50,092 nt of DNA from NCBI GenBank assembly GCA_026396995.1, contig JAPLVS010000068.1:1-50092 (forward strand). The letters run 5' to 3'. A program made the position numbers and the translations under genes. The DNA is from Candidatus Iainarchaeum sp. Lineage in GTDB: Archaea; Iainarchaeota; Iainarchaeia; Iainarchaeales; DTGL01. Every line of letters begins with the position of its first letter. Position 1 is the first letter of the stretch. The notes beneath the pieces were generated by a model, which was given only the letters and a program-made list of their open reading frames with translations, did no database searches and was not told where the DNA came from. This document shows, piece by piece, positions 9,065-17,648 of this stretch.

Positions 9065-9795
9065 TATGCCTGCACTTCCGTGAAAATTTTTTGCATCGGA
9101 ACTTTCATTTTTGTGAGCACTTCAAACGAGGCTTTCATCGAGCCGGGCGAGCCACACACGTAAAAGTGCGTGTTTTCGTCGTTATAACCTGCCTCTTCCA
9201 CCAACGGCTGGACATAACCGCAGGTGCCGTTCCAGCAGCACGGCCCGTCCTTGAATGAAGTTGGGAACAAAAAAAAGTTGTCCCTTTCGGTCGAGTATTT
9301 TTTCAGCTCTTCCTTGAATAGAAACATGTCGCAGGAATGGAAGCCGTAAAAGAACTGTATCACTTTCTTCGAGCCCTTGAACATGAGGTCGCGCACCATG
9401 GACATTGCCGGCGCAATGCCTGCGCCTGTGACAATGAACACGGCTTTTTCCTTTTGCGAGCGGTGCAGGAATTCCCCGAACGGGCCCTTCAAGTGCAATG
9501 TGTCGCCTGGGGCAAGGTGCTCCGAAAGGAATTTTGAAAGCCCGCCTGTGGGCTCAATTGCTATCACGAACTCCAGGAAAGGCATGTGCGGCGCCGCAGC
9601 AATGGAATAGGCGCGGTAAAGCAATTCGCCAGGGCTGTCGTTGTTTTTAAGTTTTGGATGCCCCGCCAGCACGAACTGGCCTGCCTTGAATTCAAAACCC
9701 TGCGGCTTTTCCATCCTTATCAGGAGATATGTGTTTTTGCCCTCTTCAGCAAACCTTTCCACTTCCAATACCTTTGCGTCGAATTCCCCGGCCAT
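9064..9795 (-). CDS. FAD/NAD(P)-binding oxidoreductase of the ferredoxin reductase family
   Basis: 243 residues. The N-terminal beta-barrel carries the flavin motif RAYSIAAAP and the GGLSKFL segment; the C-terminal nucleotide domain has VTGAGIAPAMSM and ends with CGSPGSM. This is the fold of ferredoxin-NADP reductases and of dihydroorotate dehydrogenase or sulfhydrogenase electron-transfer subunits. Cys in CCWNGTCGY could bind a cluster in a related subunit type, but the spacing is not the canonical 2Fe-2S pattern of PyrK. It likely moves electrons between NAD(P)H and ferredoxin or another carrier in the cytosol. First gene of a unit with the endonuclease IV-like gene (1-nt overlap). Substrate unknown. 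Confidence 0.8.
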   Translation of the reverse strand: MAGEFDAKVLEVERFAEEGKNTYLLIRMEKPQGFEFKAGQFVLAGHPKLKNNDSPGELLYRAYSIAAAPHMPFLEFVIAIEPTGGLSKFLSEHLAPGDTLHLKGPFGEFLHRSQKEKAVFIVTGAGIAPAMSMVRDLMFKGSKKVIQFFYGFHSCDMFLFKEELKKYSTERDNFFLFPTSFKDGPCCWNGTCGYVQPLVEEAGYNDENTHFYVCGSPGSMKASFEVLTKMKVPMQKIFTEVQA

Positions 9796-9864
9796 AAAAA
9801 CGCCCCTGCGATGATAGGAGAATGCCTGCTGGTTTTTTTAAGGTTTTGGGTTTTACATGGTTGT

Positions 9865-10818
9865 ATGGACCGTTTAGAGGAAAAGAAGAAGTTTGCCAAA
9901 GGCTTCTGGATTGCGTTTTTCATACTCGCGGCATTCCTTTTATTTTACTATTCCGGGGTTGCAAAGGCGTTCAACAGGGACCTTGATGCTTTCCTTGGCG
10001 CCTATGACTGGATTTTCGATTCGCTCCTGCTGTTCCTTTTCGCAATGTTTATTTCAAGGATTGTCACAGGCTTTTTGAAAAGGCAGTTCAGGCGCATAGG
10101 GCAGGCCAAACACCTGAAGCTTGACAGGACAAGGCTCGCAATATCGGAAAGCCTGGCCACGGCCACAATTTACATAATCGCATTCATAATAATCGTCGAA
10201 TCCACGCCTGAACTGAAAGCATACAGCACTTCGGTCCTTGCAGGCGTAGGATTCCTTGCAATCGTGGTCGGCTTTGCGGCGCAGGAAACGATTTCGAATG
10301 TAGTGGCAGGCATCCTTATCGCAATATACCAGCCTTTCAGGGTCGGCGACCGGATTGAATTCCAGGGAAAACTTGGAAAAGTGGAGGACATTTCCTTAAG
10401 GCACACAGTGATAAGGAACTGGGAGAACAAGATGCTTGTAGTGCCTAACGCGCTGATAAGCAAGGAAACAATAACCAATTACACTTTGGGCGGCGACGAA
10501 AAGCTGCAGATGAGCATCGAAGTGCCTTTGGGCAATGACGCCAACATCGACAAGGCAAGGAAAATAATGCTTGAGGAATTGAAAAAGCACAGGAATTTCT
10601 TCCAGCCGAAAGACAAGGGCGCGCCTGAAGCCCTGCTAACTGAATTCAGGGAAAGCGGATTTGTCTTAAGCCTTTTCTTCTGGGCAAAAGATTTCCCGAC
10701 AGGATTCGCAATGTCCTGCGATTTGAGGGAAAGCATCAAGAAAAGGCTTGACAGGGAAGGCATCAGCATGCTGTTGCCGCAGAGAATGATTGTCCAAAGG
10801 GAAGGGACAAAGAAATAA
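9865..10818 (+). CDS. mscS: MscS-family mechanosensitive channel
   Basis: 317 residues. Three hydrophobic segments (about 12-32, 45-65 and 95-150) lead into the pore helix and the soluble MscS beta domain. Hallmarks are the pore-lining stretch GVGFLAIVVGFAAQETISN and the beta-domain motif PFRVGDRIEFQGKLGKVEDI, then VVPNALISKETITNY. It opens under membrane tension to release solutes during osmotic downshock. ATG 9865 is the only suitable start; the frame is open upstream to 9586, but that part is antisense to the reductase gene and reads poorly. Convergent with scpA, 3 nt apart. Confidence 0.9.
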   Translation: MDRLEEKKKFAKGFWIAFFILAAFLLFYYSGVAKAFNRDLDAFLGAYDWIFDSLLLFLFAMFISRIVTGFLKRQFRRIGQAKHLKLDRTRLAISESLATATIYIIAFIIIVESTPELKAYSTSVLAGVGFLAIVVGFAAQETISNVVAGILIAIYQPFRVGDRIEFQGKLGKVEDISLRHTVIRNWENKMLVVPNALISKETITNYTLGGDEKLQMSIEVPLGNDANIDKARKIMLEELKKHRNFFQPKDKGAPEALLTEFRESGFVLSLFFWAKDFPTGFAMSCDLRESIKKRLDREGISMLLPQRMIVQREGTKK

Positions 10819-10821
10819 AAT

Positions 10822-11586
10822 TCACTCGCCTTTTCCTTCCGGAGCGCTTTCTTCAACCGGCCCTTTCTGCACAGCACAGTCTTTGGGCAGGCTGATGAAG
10901 ATTTCGCCGAAAAAGGATTCCTGGAACAATGCAATCCTTTGCTTGTGCGCCAGGAAAAGCAGCGGAATGAATGTGTCAATTGCCGACGACGGGGTTTTAT
11001 CCTCCAAAAGTGTGGAGAACAGCACAAGGCCTTCCTCGTCAGCCTTTTCAAGGAGAATGCCAAACAATTCCTCGATTTTTTCCTCCAAATCCTTTTCATT
11101 GAATGCTGGAATTAAAAAACTCGGCGTGTATTCGCCAAGGCCTTTCCTGTATTTCAATGAGCGCTCTTTTGTCTTGTCTATTACAGCCTCAATCTGGCGC
11201 ATCAGCTCCTCCAAGGAAACAGTGCTTTCCCTTACCTTGGTGAGCGGGGTGAGTTCGGGAAGCATGTCTTCCATGCGCCTGATGTCCTCTTCGGTCAGTT
11301 CAGGCTCTTTGGGCTCCTTGAGGAATGAAAGCGAAATTGTTTTGCTTTTCAGCTTGAGCAGGATTGCACAGGCAAGGATTGCGTTTGCCGGCACCCTTAA
11401 ATTCGATTCCTGCATCTGCCTTACCCTTTCAAGGTATTTTTGGGACAATTTCACCAAATCGATAGCCCAGACATCCATTTTTTCCTTTTCAACAAGGTCT
11501 ATTAGGATGGTTTTCCAGGCAGGCTCGTCGATAAGCATGACAAGGTCCACGCTCTGCGGCACTGAATCTTTTGTGGTTTTAGGCAT
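10822..11586 (-). CDS. scpA: Segregation and condensation protein A (ScpA kleisin)
   Basis: 254 residues. The kleisin that bridges SMC heads. The N-terminal segment (about 10-70) contains the family pattern LVEKEKMDVWAIDLVKLSQK followed by ANAILACAILLKLKS; the acidic middle and the C-terminal winged helix (STLLEDKTPSSAIDTFIPLL then HKQRIALFQE) are also typical. It should work with ScpB (7586-8134) and an SMC protein. The C-terminal tail is Glu/Lys-rich. It is divergent from the KaiC-like gene at 11744. Confidence 0.88.
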   Translation of the reverse strand: MPKTTKDSVPQSVDLVMLIDEPAWKTILIDLVEKEKMDVWAIDLVKLSQKYLERVRQMQESNLRVPANAILACAILLKLKSKTISLSFLKEPKEPELTEEDIRRMEDMLPELTPLTKVRESTVSLEELMRQIEAVIDKTKERSLKYRKGLGEYTPSFLIPAFNEKDLEEKIEELFGILLEKADEEGLVLFSTLLEDKTPSSAIDTFIPLLFLAHKQRIALFQESFFGEIFISLPKDCAVQKGPVEESAPEGKGE

Positions 11587-11743
11587 AATCGCACCTTAAG
11601 AAGGCCAAAGGCGCTGCAATTTAAGCTTTTTCCTCTTACTAATAGCGCTTCCAAGTATTTAATAATATCACATTAACAAAAGAAAACTGCATGCAAAAAT
11701 TTATTAAATGCGGTGGCATTATATTAAAGGTGAGGTTGAGAAA

Positions 11744-12457
11744 ATGAACAGGGTTAAGACTGGTGTTGAAGGGCTTGATGAACTGATTGAAGGCGGCATT
11801 CCTGAAGGAAGCTCGGTTCTTGTGGCCGGCGGTTCGGGAACAGGCAAAACCATTCTTGCAACGCAGTATATTTACAACGGCGGCAAGATTTACGGTGAGC
11901 CTGGCATTTACGTGAGCATTGAAACAAACCTTAAAAACATTATCTGGAACATGCAGAACTTCAACTGGGACATCAGGGAACTGCAGGAAAACAACCTCAT
12001 GAAAACCTACAGGCTCAACCTCGGCCAAACCAAGAAAAGGGAATCTGTAGAAGACCGCATAGACGAAGAATTAAATGTCATATCACAGATGGTCAAAGAA
12101 TTGGGCGCGAAAAGGCTGGTCATTGACTCGGTTTCGGCTTTCGGCGTCTGGTTCGAAAACACCGGCCTGATAAGGAACTTATTGTTCCAGTTCGTGGACA
12201 GGCTGAAAAACCTGGATTGCACAACGCTCCTCACAACCGAAACCACGGGAGCAAGAAGGCAGTTCTCGGCTTTCGGGGTAGAAGAATTCATCGTGGACGG
12301 CGTAATCGCGCTTTATTTCACTCCGCCGCACAGGAGCGTTTTCGTCAGGAAAATGCGCGGCACAGACCACTCGAAAACCATACACCCATTCAACATCACT
12401 GAAAAAGGCGTCGTAATCAACGCAACAGACCGCGTTCTCTGGGAATCAATCAAATGA
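11744..12457 (+). CDS. KaiC-like RecA-superfamily ATPase (single domain)
   Basis: 237 residues, one KaiC domain. It opens with the family signature NRVKTGVEGLDELIEGG-IP; Walker A is GGSGTGKT (residues 29-36) and Walker B is RLVIDSV with the following Ser typical of KaiC. A TTETTGARRQFSAFGVEEF segment and HSKTIHPFNIT complete the family pattern. Archaeal single-domain KaiC proteins are signalling or regulatory ATPases; the partner here is unknown. ATG 11744 is chosen because AAAGGTGAGG lies 6-9 nt upstream, and a TATA-like TTTATTAAAT near 11699-11708 fits a leadered mRNA. The last 12 bases overlap the convergent gene ending at 12446. Confidence 0.88.
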   Translation: MNRVKTGVEGLDELIEGGIPEGSSVLVAGGSGTGKTILATQYIYNGGKIYGEPGIYVSIETNLKNIIWNMQNFNWDIRELQENNLMKTYRLNLGQTKKRESVEDRIDEELNVISQMVKELGAKRLVIDSVSAFGVWFENTGLIRNLLFQFVDRLKNLDCTTLLTTETTGARRQFSAFGVEEFIVDGVIALYFTPPHRSVFVRKMRGTDHSKTIHPFNITEKGVVINATDRVLWESIK

Positions 12458-13210
12458 ATCAGGAGGCGCTTGGCGCTTCCTTTTTCCTGATTTTCTTTTT
12501 TTCAAAGCCAGGGCTTCAACCGCTTTTCTGGCGATATTCTTGCGCCTGAACCTGCCGTTCCTTTTGTCAAAGTAATAACCCGGCATAGAAAAATGCTTGA
12601 ACCTGAAACCGATTTTCTTCAGCCCGTTATAATATGCTTTGACCAGCCTTGGGCTGCTGTCAATTGGCGGCATATCAAAACCGCCTGGAAAAAAATAATA
12701 AAATACCGGCGAACTTATAAGTTCACTCACTTCCCTGGAAATTTGGTCAATCGGCTTTGAAACCCCTTTCAGGCTTACAACAGTATAGCCCATCACTTTC
12801 CCAGAAAGCGACAAAGAAGCAATCACCTCTGATTCTGCCCGACCGGTTTTAACCGCATCAATAAAATTGAATAAGTCCCCATGCGTTAAGAGGCCTCTGC
12901 CCCTCCTTTGCCTGAAAAGAGTCAAAGGATGGGTGTGGATGCCAATTTTGAACTGCTTTGCATATTCGTGGGTTTTTTCATTGCCAACGCTGTCCATCGT
13001 CCTCTCAGCTTCACTCACGGTAGGCACAAGCGGCTTCCCGAATTCCTTGCCCCACTGCATTTCATATCTCGCAATGCGCGGCCATTCCTCAACCTGCTGC
13101 CTCACGGTTTTCCTTTCGCTTCCAGGAACAACAACCCTTCTGCCAGTGGCCTTGTCCAGCACGGTTCTCCGAACCATCGGATAATTAGGCTTCCTTCTTG
13201 CTAGAGGCAT
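12446..13210 (-). CDS. JAMM/MPN-like putative metalloprotease
   Basis: 254 residues. The one recognisable feature is IGIHTHPLTLF followed after a short basic loop by LTHGDLFNF. His-x-His-Pro with a downstream Ser/Thr-x-x-Asp is the zinc signature of JAMM proteases (HxHP...SxxD), and the DLxxF continuation is seen in prokaryotic JAB proteins. The N-terminal third and the strongly basic C-terminal tail (KKRKSGKRKR) match nothing I know. JAMM proteins remove ubiquitin-like tags, but no such modifier is visible nearby, so the substrate is open. ATG 13210 is preferred over the TTG two codons earlier. Divergent from 13310. Confidence 0.6.
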   Translation of the reverse strand: MPLARRKPNYPMVRRTVLDKATGRRVVVPGSERKTVRQQVEEWPRIARYEMQWGKEFGKPLVPTVSEAERTMDSVGNEKTHEYAKQFKIGIHTHPLTLFRQRRGRGLLTHGDLFNFIDAVKTGRAESEVIASLSLSGKVMGYTVVSLKGVSKPIDQISREVSELISSPVFYYFFPGGFDMPPIDSSPRLVKAYYNGLKKIGFRFKHFSMPGYYFDKRNGRFRRKNIARKAVEALALKKRKSGKRKRQAPPDSFD

Positions 13211-13309
13211 AAGCAAAAATAAGGCTCAAAAAATATTTAACCTGATTCAAGGCCTGTTTGGCATGCTTCCTTCAAAAAACATTTAAGCAGTTAGGTGCAA
13301 ATGTAAAGT

Positions 13310-13819
13310 ATGCGTAAAAGAAGCACTTCAAAAAGGAAAGCTCCAAAGGGAAACATGCAGTCAGGGAGAAGCACTAACAAGGGATGGTTTCGCCAGACAG
13401 TCAAAAGACCAAGTCTGGCCATGCAGGCAAAGTTCGGGCACCACAAGCCAAAACTGCCAATAGGGCAAAGGATACAATATTCAGATATCCAGAGTGGCAG
13501 CCCTACTTCTTCGCTAAAACCAGGTGAAGCCGGCAGAACCATAATAAGCAAACGTACAGGCGGAATAACACGCTATGCATCTCTTAACACTTCTTCGTAC
13601 GACACAGAGCAAGTAGAAGTCCTTGGCATCCGAGACCAGCATGGCTTTCGGGTGACACACCAGAAAGTCGAGACAGGCCCAGGGTATTTTGATGCACATT
13701 TCGAACCCCTGAAACAACATTTTTATCTTGGCCCAGAAAGCGGCAGTTACCAGCTGGAAGATTTCCTCCCAATAAAGGTAAGGGCCCCCAGAGCGGCAAA
13801 GGGAAAAAAGCCAGCCTGA
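13310..13819 (+). CDS. Basic hypothetical protein
   Basis: 169 residues, not recognised. The first 50 residues are Lys/Arg/Ser-rich (KRKAPKGNMQSGRS) and look disordered; the rest is a probable small beta-rich domain (EVLGIRDQHGFRVTHQKV), ending again in a basic tail. A TATA-like CATTTAAGC lies about 27 bp before the ATG, which supports a real transcript. No signal peptide. It is convergent with the kinase gene: there is a one-base gap if that gene carries the suspected frameshift and a 73-base overlap if it does not. Confidence 0.6.
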   Translation: MRKRSTSKRKAPKGNMQSGRSTNKGWFRQTVKRPSLAMQAKFGHHKPKLPIGQRIQYSDIQSGSPTSSLKPGEAGRTIISKRTGGITRYASLNTSSYDTEQVEVLGIRDQHGFRVTHQKVETGPGYFDAHFEPLKQHFYLGPESGSYQLEDFLPIKVRAPRAAKGKKPA

Positions 13820-14190
13820 ACTATTCTGATTTCTTCAAACCAAGGCCCTGTTTTTCCAAATAAAATTTTACCCCGTCCATCTGCTTCTTGAACGGCCGCC
13901 TCGGAAGCGGTCATCTCAATGAAAACAATTTGCTGGCCCTGCTTGTCGGCAATTTCTTTTATCCTGCGCCTCTCCGACCCCACCGAGAAGGAGCCGTCCA
14001 CAACAAAGCCTTTTCCTGCCGAAAGCTTTCCTTCAAGGAATTCGCACATTTTCGAAAAAACAATTTCGCCTGCGACCGCATTCCTGTTCGTGTTATCCAT
14101 GTTCAGGTATTGGAAGCCGAGCATTTTCGAAATTTCTTTTGCGAGGAAGGTTTTGCCGGTTGCAGGCAATCCGAAAAAAACCAATAACAC
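13747..14190 (-). CDS. P-loop kinase (AAA/zeta-like), probable frameshift near the 3' end
   Basis: 147 residues in the uninterrupted frame. Walker A GLPATGKT is near the N-terminus, followed by YLNMDNTNRN and VVDGSFSVGSERRR, the layout of small nucleotide or zeta-type kinases. No ATG is present; GTG 14190 (or TTG 14196) must serve. After VFIEMTASE the frame gives a poor C-terminus that runs 73 bases into the convergent gene. A shift of +1 near 13905 gives RRPFKKQMDGVKFYLEKQG and a stop at 13821-13823, one base past the neighbour's stop. I think the true gene ends there and that a one-base error or mutation is present. It follows adk by about 30 bases, so a nucleotide kinase operon is plausible. 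Confidence 0.6.
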   Translation of the reverse strand: MLLVFFGLPATGKTFLAKEISKMLGFQYLNMDNTNRNAVAGEIVFSKMCEFLEGKLSAGKGFVVDGSFSVGSERRRIKEIADKQGQQIVFIEMTASEAAVQEADGRGKILFGKTGPWFEEIRIVQAGFFPFAALGALTFIGRKSSSW

Positions 14191-14221
14191 GCGCAAAACC
14201 CCGGCAAAAGGAACTGGAGGC

Positions 14222-14887
14222 TTATTGCACTCCCAGTTCCTTGAAAATCGCTTTTGCCGAATCCGTTGCTTCCTTGTTCGCGTCCACTTCGAACAGAAGG
14301 CCTTTTGCTTTGTAGAATTCTATAAGCGAAGAGGTCTTTTCCCTGTATTCTTTCAGCCTTTTCTTTATCACTTCCGGCTTATCATCCTCTCTTGTGAAAA
14401 GTATGCCGCCGCACTTGTCGCAGACGCCCTCCCTTTTCGGCTTCATTCCGATAACATTGTAGATTGCGTTGCAGTTCCTGCACTGCCTTCTTCCCCCGAG
14501 CCTCTGCAGGACGGTTTTTTCGGAAACATTCAGGTAAATGACTTTCTTGAGGCTGCGCTTGAATTCAGGCAGGATTTTTTCAAGGGATTCAGCCTGCACA
14601 GGCGTGCGCGGATAGCCATCCAATGCAAGGCCTTTCTCTGCCGGAATTTTCGCCAAGGCTTCCCTCAAAAGGCCTTCCACAATATCATCGCCGACCAGTT
14701 TTCCCTGGTTCATGAGGCCTTCGACCTGCTCCCTGAACCTGTGGTCCGCCTTGATTTTCGCCCTTATCAAATCCCCGGTGGAAACCTGTGCAAGGGGAAA
14801 CTTCTGTGATACAAAACCTATGACTGTGCCCTTGCCTGCGCCGGGGGCTCCCAAAAAAACCAGTGCAACTCCTTTTTCCAAAAACAT
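14222..14887 (-). CDS. adk: Adenylate kinase with zinc-binding LID
   Basis: 221 residues. Converts ATP and AMP to two ADP in the cytosol. P-loop GAPGAGKGT at 11-19, AMP-site STGDLIR, GLALDGYPRTP with the family DGxPR motif, and a LID with CRNCNAIYNV and CDKCGG, that is four Cys for one zinc as in many bacterial-type enzymes. Archaeal genomes often have a different AdkA; this long-LID form may be an old transfer from bacteria. The start is uncertain: ATG 14887 has GGAGGG touching it, so GTG 14899 or the TTG at 14881 (6 nt from GGAGGG) are possible. It lies between trm5 and the P-loop kinase in one unit. Confidence 0.92.
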   Translation of the reverse strand: MFLEKGVALVFLGAPGAGKGTVIGFVSQKFPLAQVSTGDLIRAKIKADHRFREQVEGLMNQGKLVGDDIVEGLLREALAKIPAEKGLALDGYPRTPVQAESLEKILPEFKRSLKKVIYLNVSEKTVLQRLGGRRQCRNCNAIYNVIGMKPKREGVCDKCGGILFTREDDKPEVIKKRLKEYREKTSSLIEFYKAKGLLFEVDANKEATDSAKAIFKELGVQ

Positions 14888-14956
14888 CCCTCCAATCACA
14901 ATATCAAACAGCAAAAGAGATAAGAATTGGCAAAAAAAGCAATTTAAAGGAATACC

Positions 14957-16015
14957 CTATTTTGCCTCCGCATCCACCACTACCTGCACCCTGCTCGGCG
15001 AAAAAGAGCGCACTATCTTTTTGTTTTTAATCCTTATTTTCCTTCCGGCCTTTTTTGCTGCTGCCTTTAGCGCTTCAAGCGGCGGCCCGAAAATATCGGA
15101 TTTTTCCACAAACTGGTAGAAATGAATCACTCCGCCCTTCGGCTTTAAAGCCATAAACGCAACATCAAGGAAGTTTTCGCCGCCGCGCGGCAAAGGCATC
15201 ACAACGCGGTCGCACTTTCCCGCAAGGCGCTCTGGAACAACTGTTCTGACATCGCCCTCAAACGCCTCCACTTTCCCTTCAACCTTGTTGAGCGCAATGT
15301 TTTCCTGCATGAGCCTGAAAGCATCAGGGTTCAATTCCACAGCGAAAACCTTTTCGGCCTTCGAGTGCTTTGCGAATGAAATCGCGAAAGGCCCGACGCC
15401 TGCAAACAGCACTGCGACAGTTTCGCCTTTTTTTATCAGCTCCGAGATTCTTTCCCTTTCATGGCTCAATCTTGGCGAAAAGAAAACCTTGCCCACTTCC
15501 ACTTTGTATTTGCACCCCCATTCTGCGTGCAGTGTTTCGGCCTTTTTTTCGCCTGCAATGATTTCCACAGGCCTTATCCTGAATTCGCCTTCATGGCCGC
15601 CGAGAATCCTTGCGACTGTCTTGATCTGCGGGTTGGATTCGAGCAAAGCGTTCCCTATAAGTTTTTCTTTCGGAAGAAGTTCGTCAGGGATCATGATGAG
15701 CGCTATCTGCCCGATGACATCGAAAGAAGTTATGAGTTCGGAGAGCTCTTTCTTGGAAAGCACTTTGGAGAGCGCTTCCTCAAGCGAGCGCGGCTTTTTC
15801 TGCTTTTGGGTGAAGAGGGCATGGATTGCCTTGGCCCTGCCGGCCTTTTTCTCCAGTGCTTTTTCCTGTGCCTTGGAAAGCGGCCCGAGCAGCGGAAAAA
15901 TTATGTCCGAATCTGTTTTCCTGAGCTCTTTCGAAGTGTCCAGCAGGCCTTCCCCGAGCAAAAAAAGCCTTGCTGTTTCGCCCTTCGTTTTGCCCACAGA
16001 CAATGCCAGAGCCAT
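14957..16015 (-). CDS. trm5: tRNA (guanine37-N1)-methyltransferase, Trm5 family
   Basis: 352 residues. The middle shows the Trm5/TYW2 D2 segment (VIGQIALIMIPDEL, then SNPQIKTVARILGGHEGEFR and ETLHAEWGCKYKVEV), the SPRLSHERERI motif, a class I SAM site VLFAGVGPFAISFA, acidic VELNPDA and the active-site-like VMPLPRGGENFL. It methylates G37 next to the anticodon to hold the reading frame. The first 100 residues are a divergent D1-like region. ATG 16015 fits better than the GTG two codons before. It is divergent from the DUF63 gene and likely the first gene of trm5-adk-kinase. Confidence 0.88.
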   Translation of the reverse strand: MALALSVGKTKGETARLFLLGEGLLDTSKELRKTDSDIIFPLLGPLSKAQEKALEKKAGRAKAIHALFTQKQKKPRSLEEALSKVLSKKELSELITSFDVIGQIALIMIPDELLPKEKLIGNALLESNPQIKTVARILGGHEGEFRIRPVEIIAGEKKAETLHAEWGCKYKVEVGKVFFSPRLSHERERISELIKKGETVAVLFAGVGPFAISFAKHSKAEKVFAVELNPDAFRLMQENIALNKVEGKVEAFEGDVRTVVPERLAGKCDRVVMPLPRGGENFLDVAFMALKPKGGVIHFYQFVEKSDIFGPPLEALKAAAKKAGRKIRIKNKKIVRSFSPSRVQVVVDAEAK

Positions 16016-16054
16016 AAACACATATTAAAATGATTAACAGTTTAAATTCTACTT

Positions 16055-16897
16055 ATGGACTTCAATTCCTTGTTCTACGAATACTTCGAAAAGCCGGTGT
16101 ACGTGCCAGGCACCCAAGGATACAACATAGTGAACACCGCAGTGTACGGCGCAATCCTGCTCGTGCTCGCATTTTTCGTTATTTTTCCCTTCCTAGACAG
16201 GAAAGGCGTGAAATTCAACCTCAAATTCTGCCTTGGCTTAATCCCTTACATCCTGGTCGGCACATCGCTCAGAGCAATCACTTCCTCAGGCCTCCTGCCA
16301 GGCTTCACCGAAACACTGAACCCGCTGGAATTGGGCTTCTGGACCTTCACTCCAGGAGTATGGTTCCTGACATTTTTCATAACGGTTTTCGGCCTGTTTT
16401 TCGCGCGCTGGCTTGAAAAAAGCAAGGTATTCAAATTCGAAAGTGCGTTCGCAAAAATCGGGCTTTGCTTTTCACTTCCATTGCTCGTTTTCCTGTTCCT
16501 GCACTTCACAAACTGGCTCGGCTTTTTTGCTGTCATTGCGGCAATAATCGCAATTTCAGGAATCATTGCCTTGGTTTTGAAAAAAATAAAATTTACAGAA
16601 AAAATTGCCTCGAATTTCAATTTGCTTGCGGTTTCAGGGCAGGTGATTGATGGCACGGCAACAGGCTTCGCAATCTTTTTTTACGGGTTCACAGAACAGC
16701 ACCCGCTGTCCGAAGCAGTCATAAGCATAAGCCCTGCGCTTTTCCTTTTGGTGAAGGTTGCGCTTGTGCTTGCAATCCTGCATTACACTGAAAAGGAAAT
16801 AAAGGGGGAAAATTTGAGGGGATTTATCAGGGCATTCCTTATAATAATGGGCTTTGCGACAGGCCTTGCAAGCGTTTTGAAGATAGGGCTGGTGTGA
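16055..16897 (+). CDS. DUF63 family membrane protein
   Basis: 280 residues with about seven membrane helices. It matches the archaeal DUF63 family: GYNIVNTAVYG near the start, SLRAITSSGLLPG after the second helix, a late GQVIDGTATGFAI helix and the HPLSEAVI loop. Function is unknown, though conserved polar residues within helices suggest a membrane enzyme or transporter. It is followed one base later by dphB and then the DUF357 gene, all on one strand, so they are likely one mRNA. Confidence 0.85.
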   Translation: MDFNSLFYEYFEKPVYVPGTQGYNIVNTAVYGAILLVLAFFVIFPFLDRKGVKFNLKFCLGLIPYILVGTSLRAITSSGLLPGFTETLNPLELGFWTFTPGVWFLTFFITVFGLFFARWLEKSKVFKFESAFAKIGLCFSLPLLVFLFLHFTNWLGFFAVIAAIIAISGIIALVLKKIKFTEKIASNFNLLAVSGQVIDGTATGFAIFFYGFTEQHPLSEAVISISPALFLLVKVALVLAILHYTEKEIKGENLRGFIRAFLIIMGFATGLASVLKIGLV

Positions 16898-16898
16898 A

Positions 16899-17648
16899 AT
16901 GTTCTACATAATCGGCATTGGCCTGAGGCCGGAGCACCTCTCGATTGAAGCGCTCGAAGCGCTCAAAAAATGCGATGAAATCTTCATTGAAAAATACACA
17001 AGTGATTTCCCAGATGCCACAATAAAGGAAATTGAAAAAACCGCAGGGAAGAAATGCACCGAGCTTGGAAGGCAGGCAGTCGAGGAAGGCTTTGACATCG
17101 CCAAGGCAAAAAACAAAAACATCGCCCTGCTTGTCATAGGCAACCCGCTTTTCGCGACCACGCACGTGCAGCTCCTCCTCGATGCAAAAGACGCAGGGGT
17201 GGACTTCAGGGTTGTGCCCGGAATTTCGGTGCAGGATTATATCGGCAAAACAGGCTTGAATGCGTACAAGTTCGGCAGGGTTGCGAGCATTGTGATGCCA
17301 GAACCAAACTACAAACCAGAATCCTTTTACGATTCAATCCTCGGCAACCTTGCGACAGGCCTGCATTCGCTCTGCCTGCTGGACATAAAGCCTGCAAAAA
17401 AAATGGCGCCCAAAGAAGCGCTTGCCCTCCTGCTTGAAATCGAAAAGAAAAGGAAAAAATCCGCAATCAAAAATGCGACAATCGTTGTGATGGCTGCAAT
17501 GGGCTCTGAAAAGGAAAAAATCGCTTTCGGGAAGGCAGAGGCGCTAGCAAAAAAGGATTTCCCGCTGCCTGCGGCGCTTGTGGTCTGCACCGAATTAGGG
17601 GAAAAGGAACTGGAAGGATTGGGGAAATTGGCGGAGGAAATCAAATGA
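16899..17648 (+). CDS. dphB: Diphthine synthase
   Basis: 249 residues. SAM-dependent methyltransferase of the precorrin-like (TP-methylase) fold that methylates the modified histidine of elongation factor 2 on the path to diphthamide, so it is specific to archaea and eukaryotes. Seen: MFYIIGIGLRPEHLS, EKYTS, VIGNPLFATTH (GDPxxATTH-like; here Asp of the usual GDP is Asn), VVPGISVQ and NAYKFGR. The start ATG is one base after the DUF63 stop, and the end overlaps the DUF357 start by four bases (ATGA). Confidence 0.92.
   Translation: MFYIIGIGLRPEHLSIEALEALKKCDEIFIEKYTSDFPDATIKEIEKTAGKKCTELGRQAVEEGFDIAKAKNKNIALLVIGNPLFATTHVQLLLDAKDAGVDFRVVPGISVQDYIGKTGLNAYKFGRVASIVMPEPNYKPESFYDSILGNLATGLHSLCLLDIKPAKKMAPKEALALLLEIEKKRKKSAIKNATIVVMAAMGSEKEKIAFGKAEALAKKDFPLPAALVVCTELGEKELEGLGKLAEEIK

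Noticed and set aside
9586-9864. N-terminal extension of the MscS protein
   Set aside because: Open in frame but antisense to the reductase gene; residues are not membrane-like and the family start fits ATG 9865.
13919-14809. Plus-strand ORF of about 300 codons over adk
   Set aside because: Antisense to a clear adenylate kinase; Phe/Arg-rich composition of a reverse-strand shadow.
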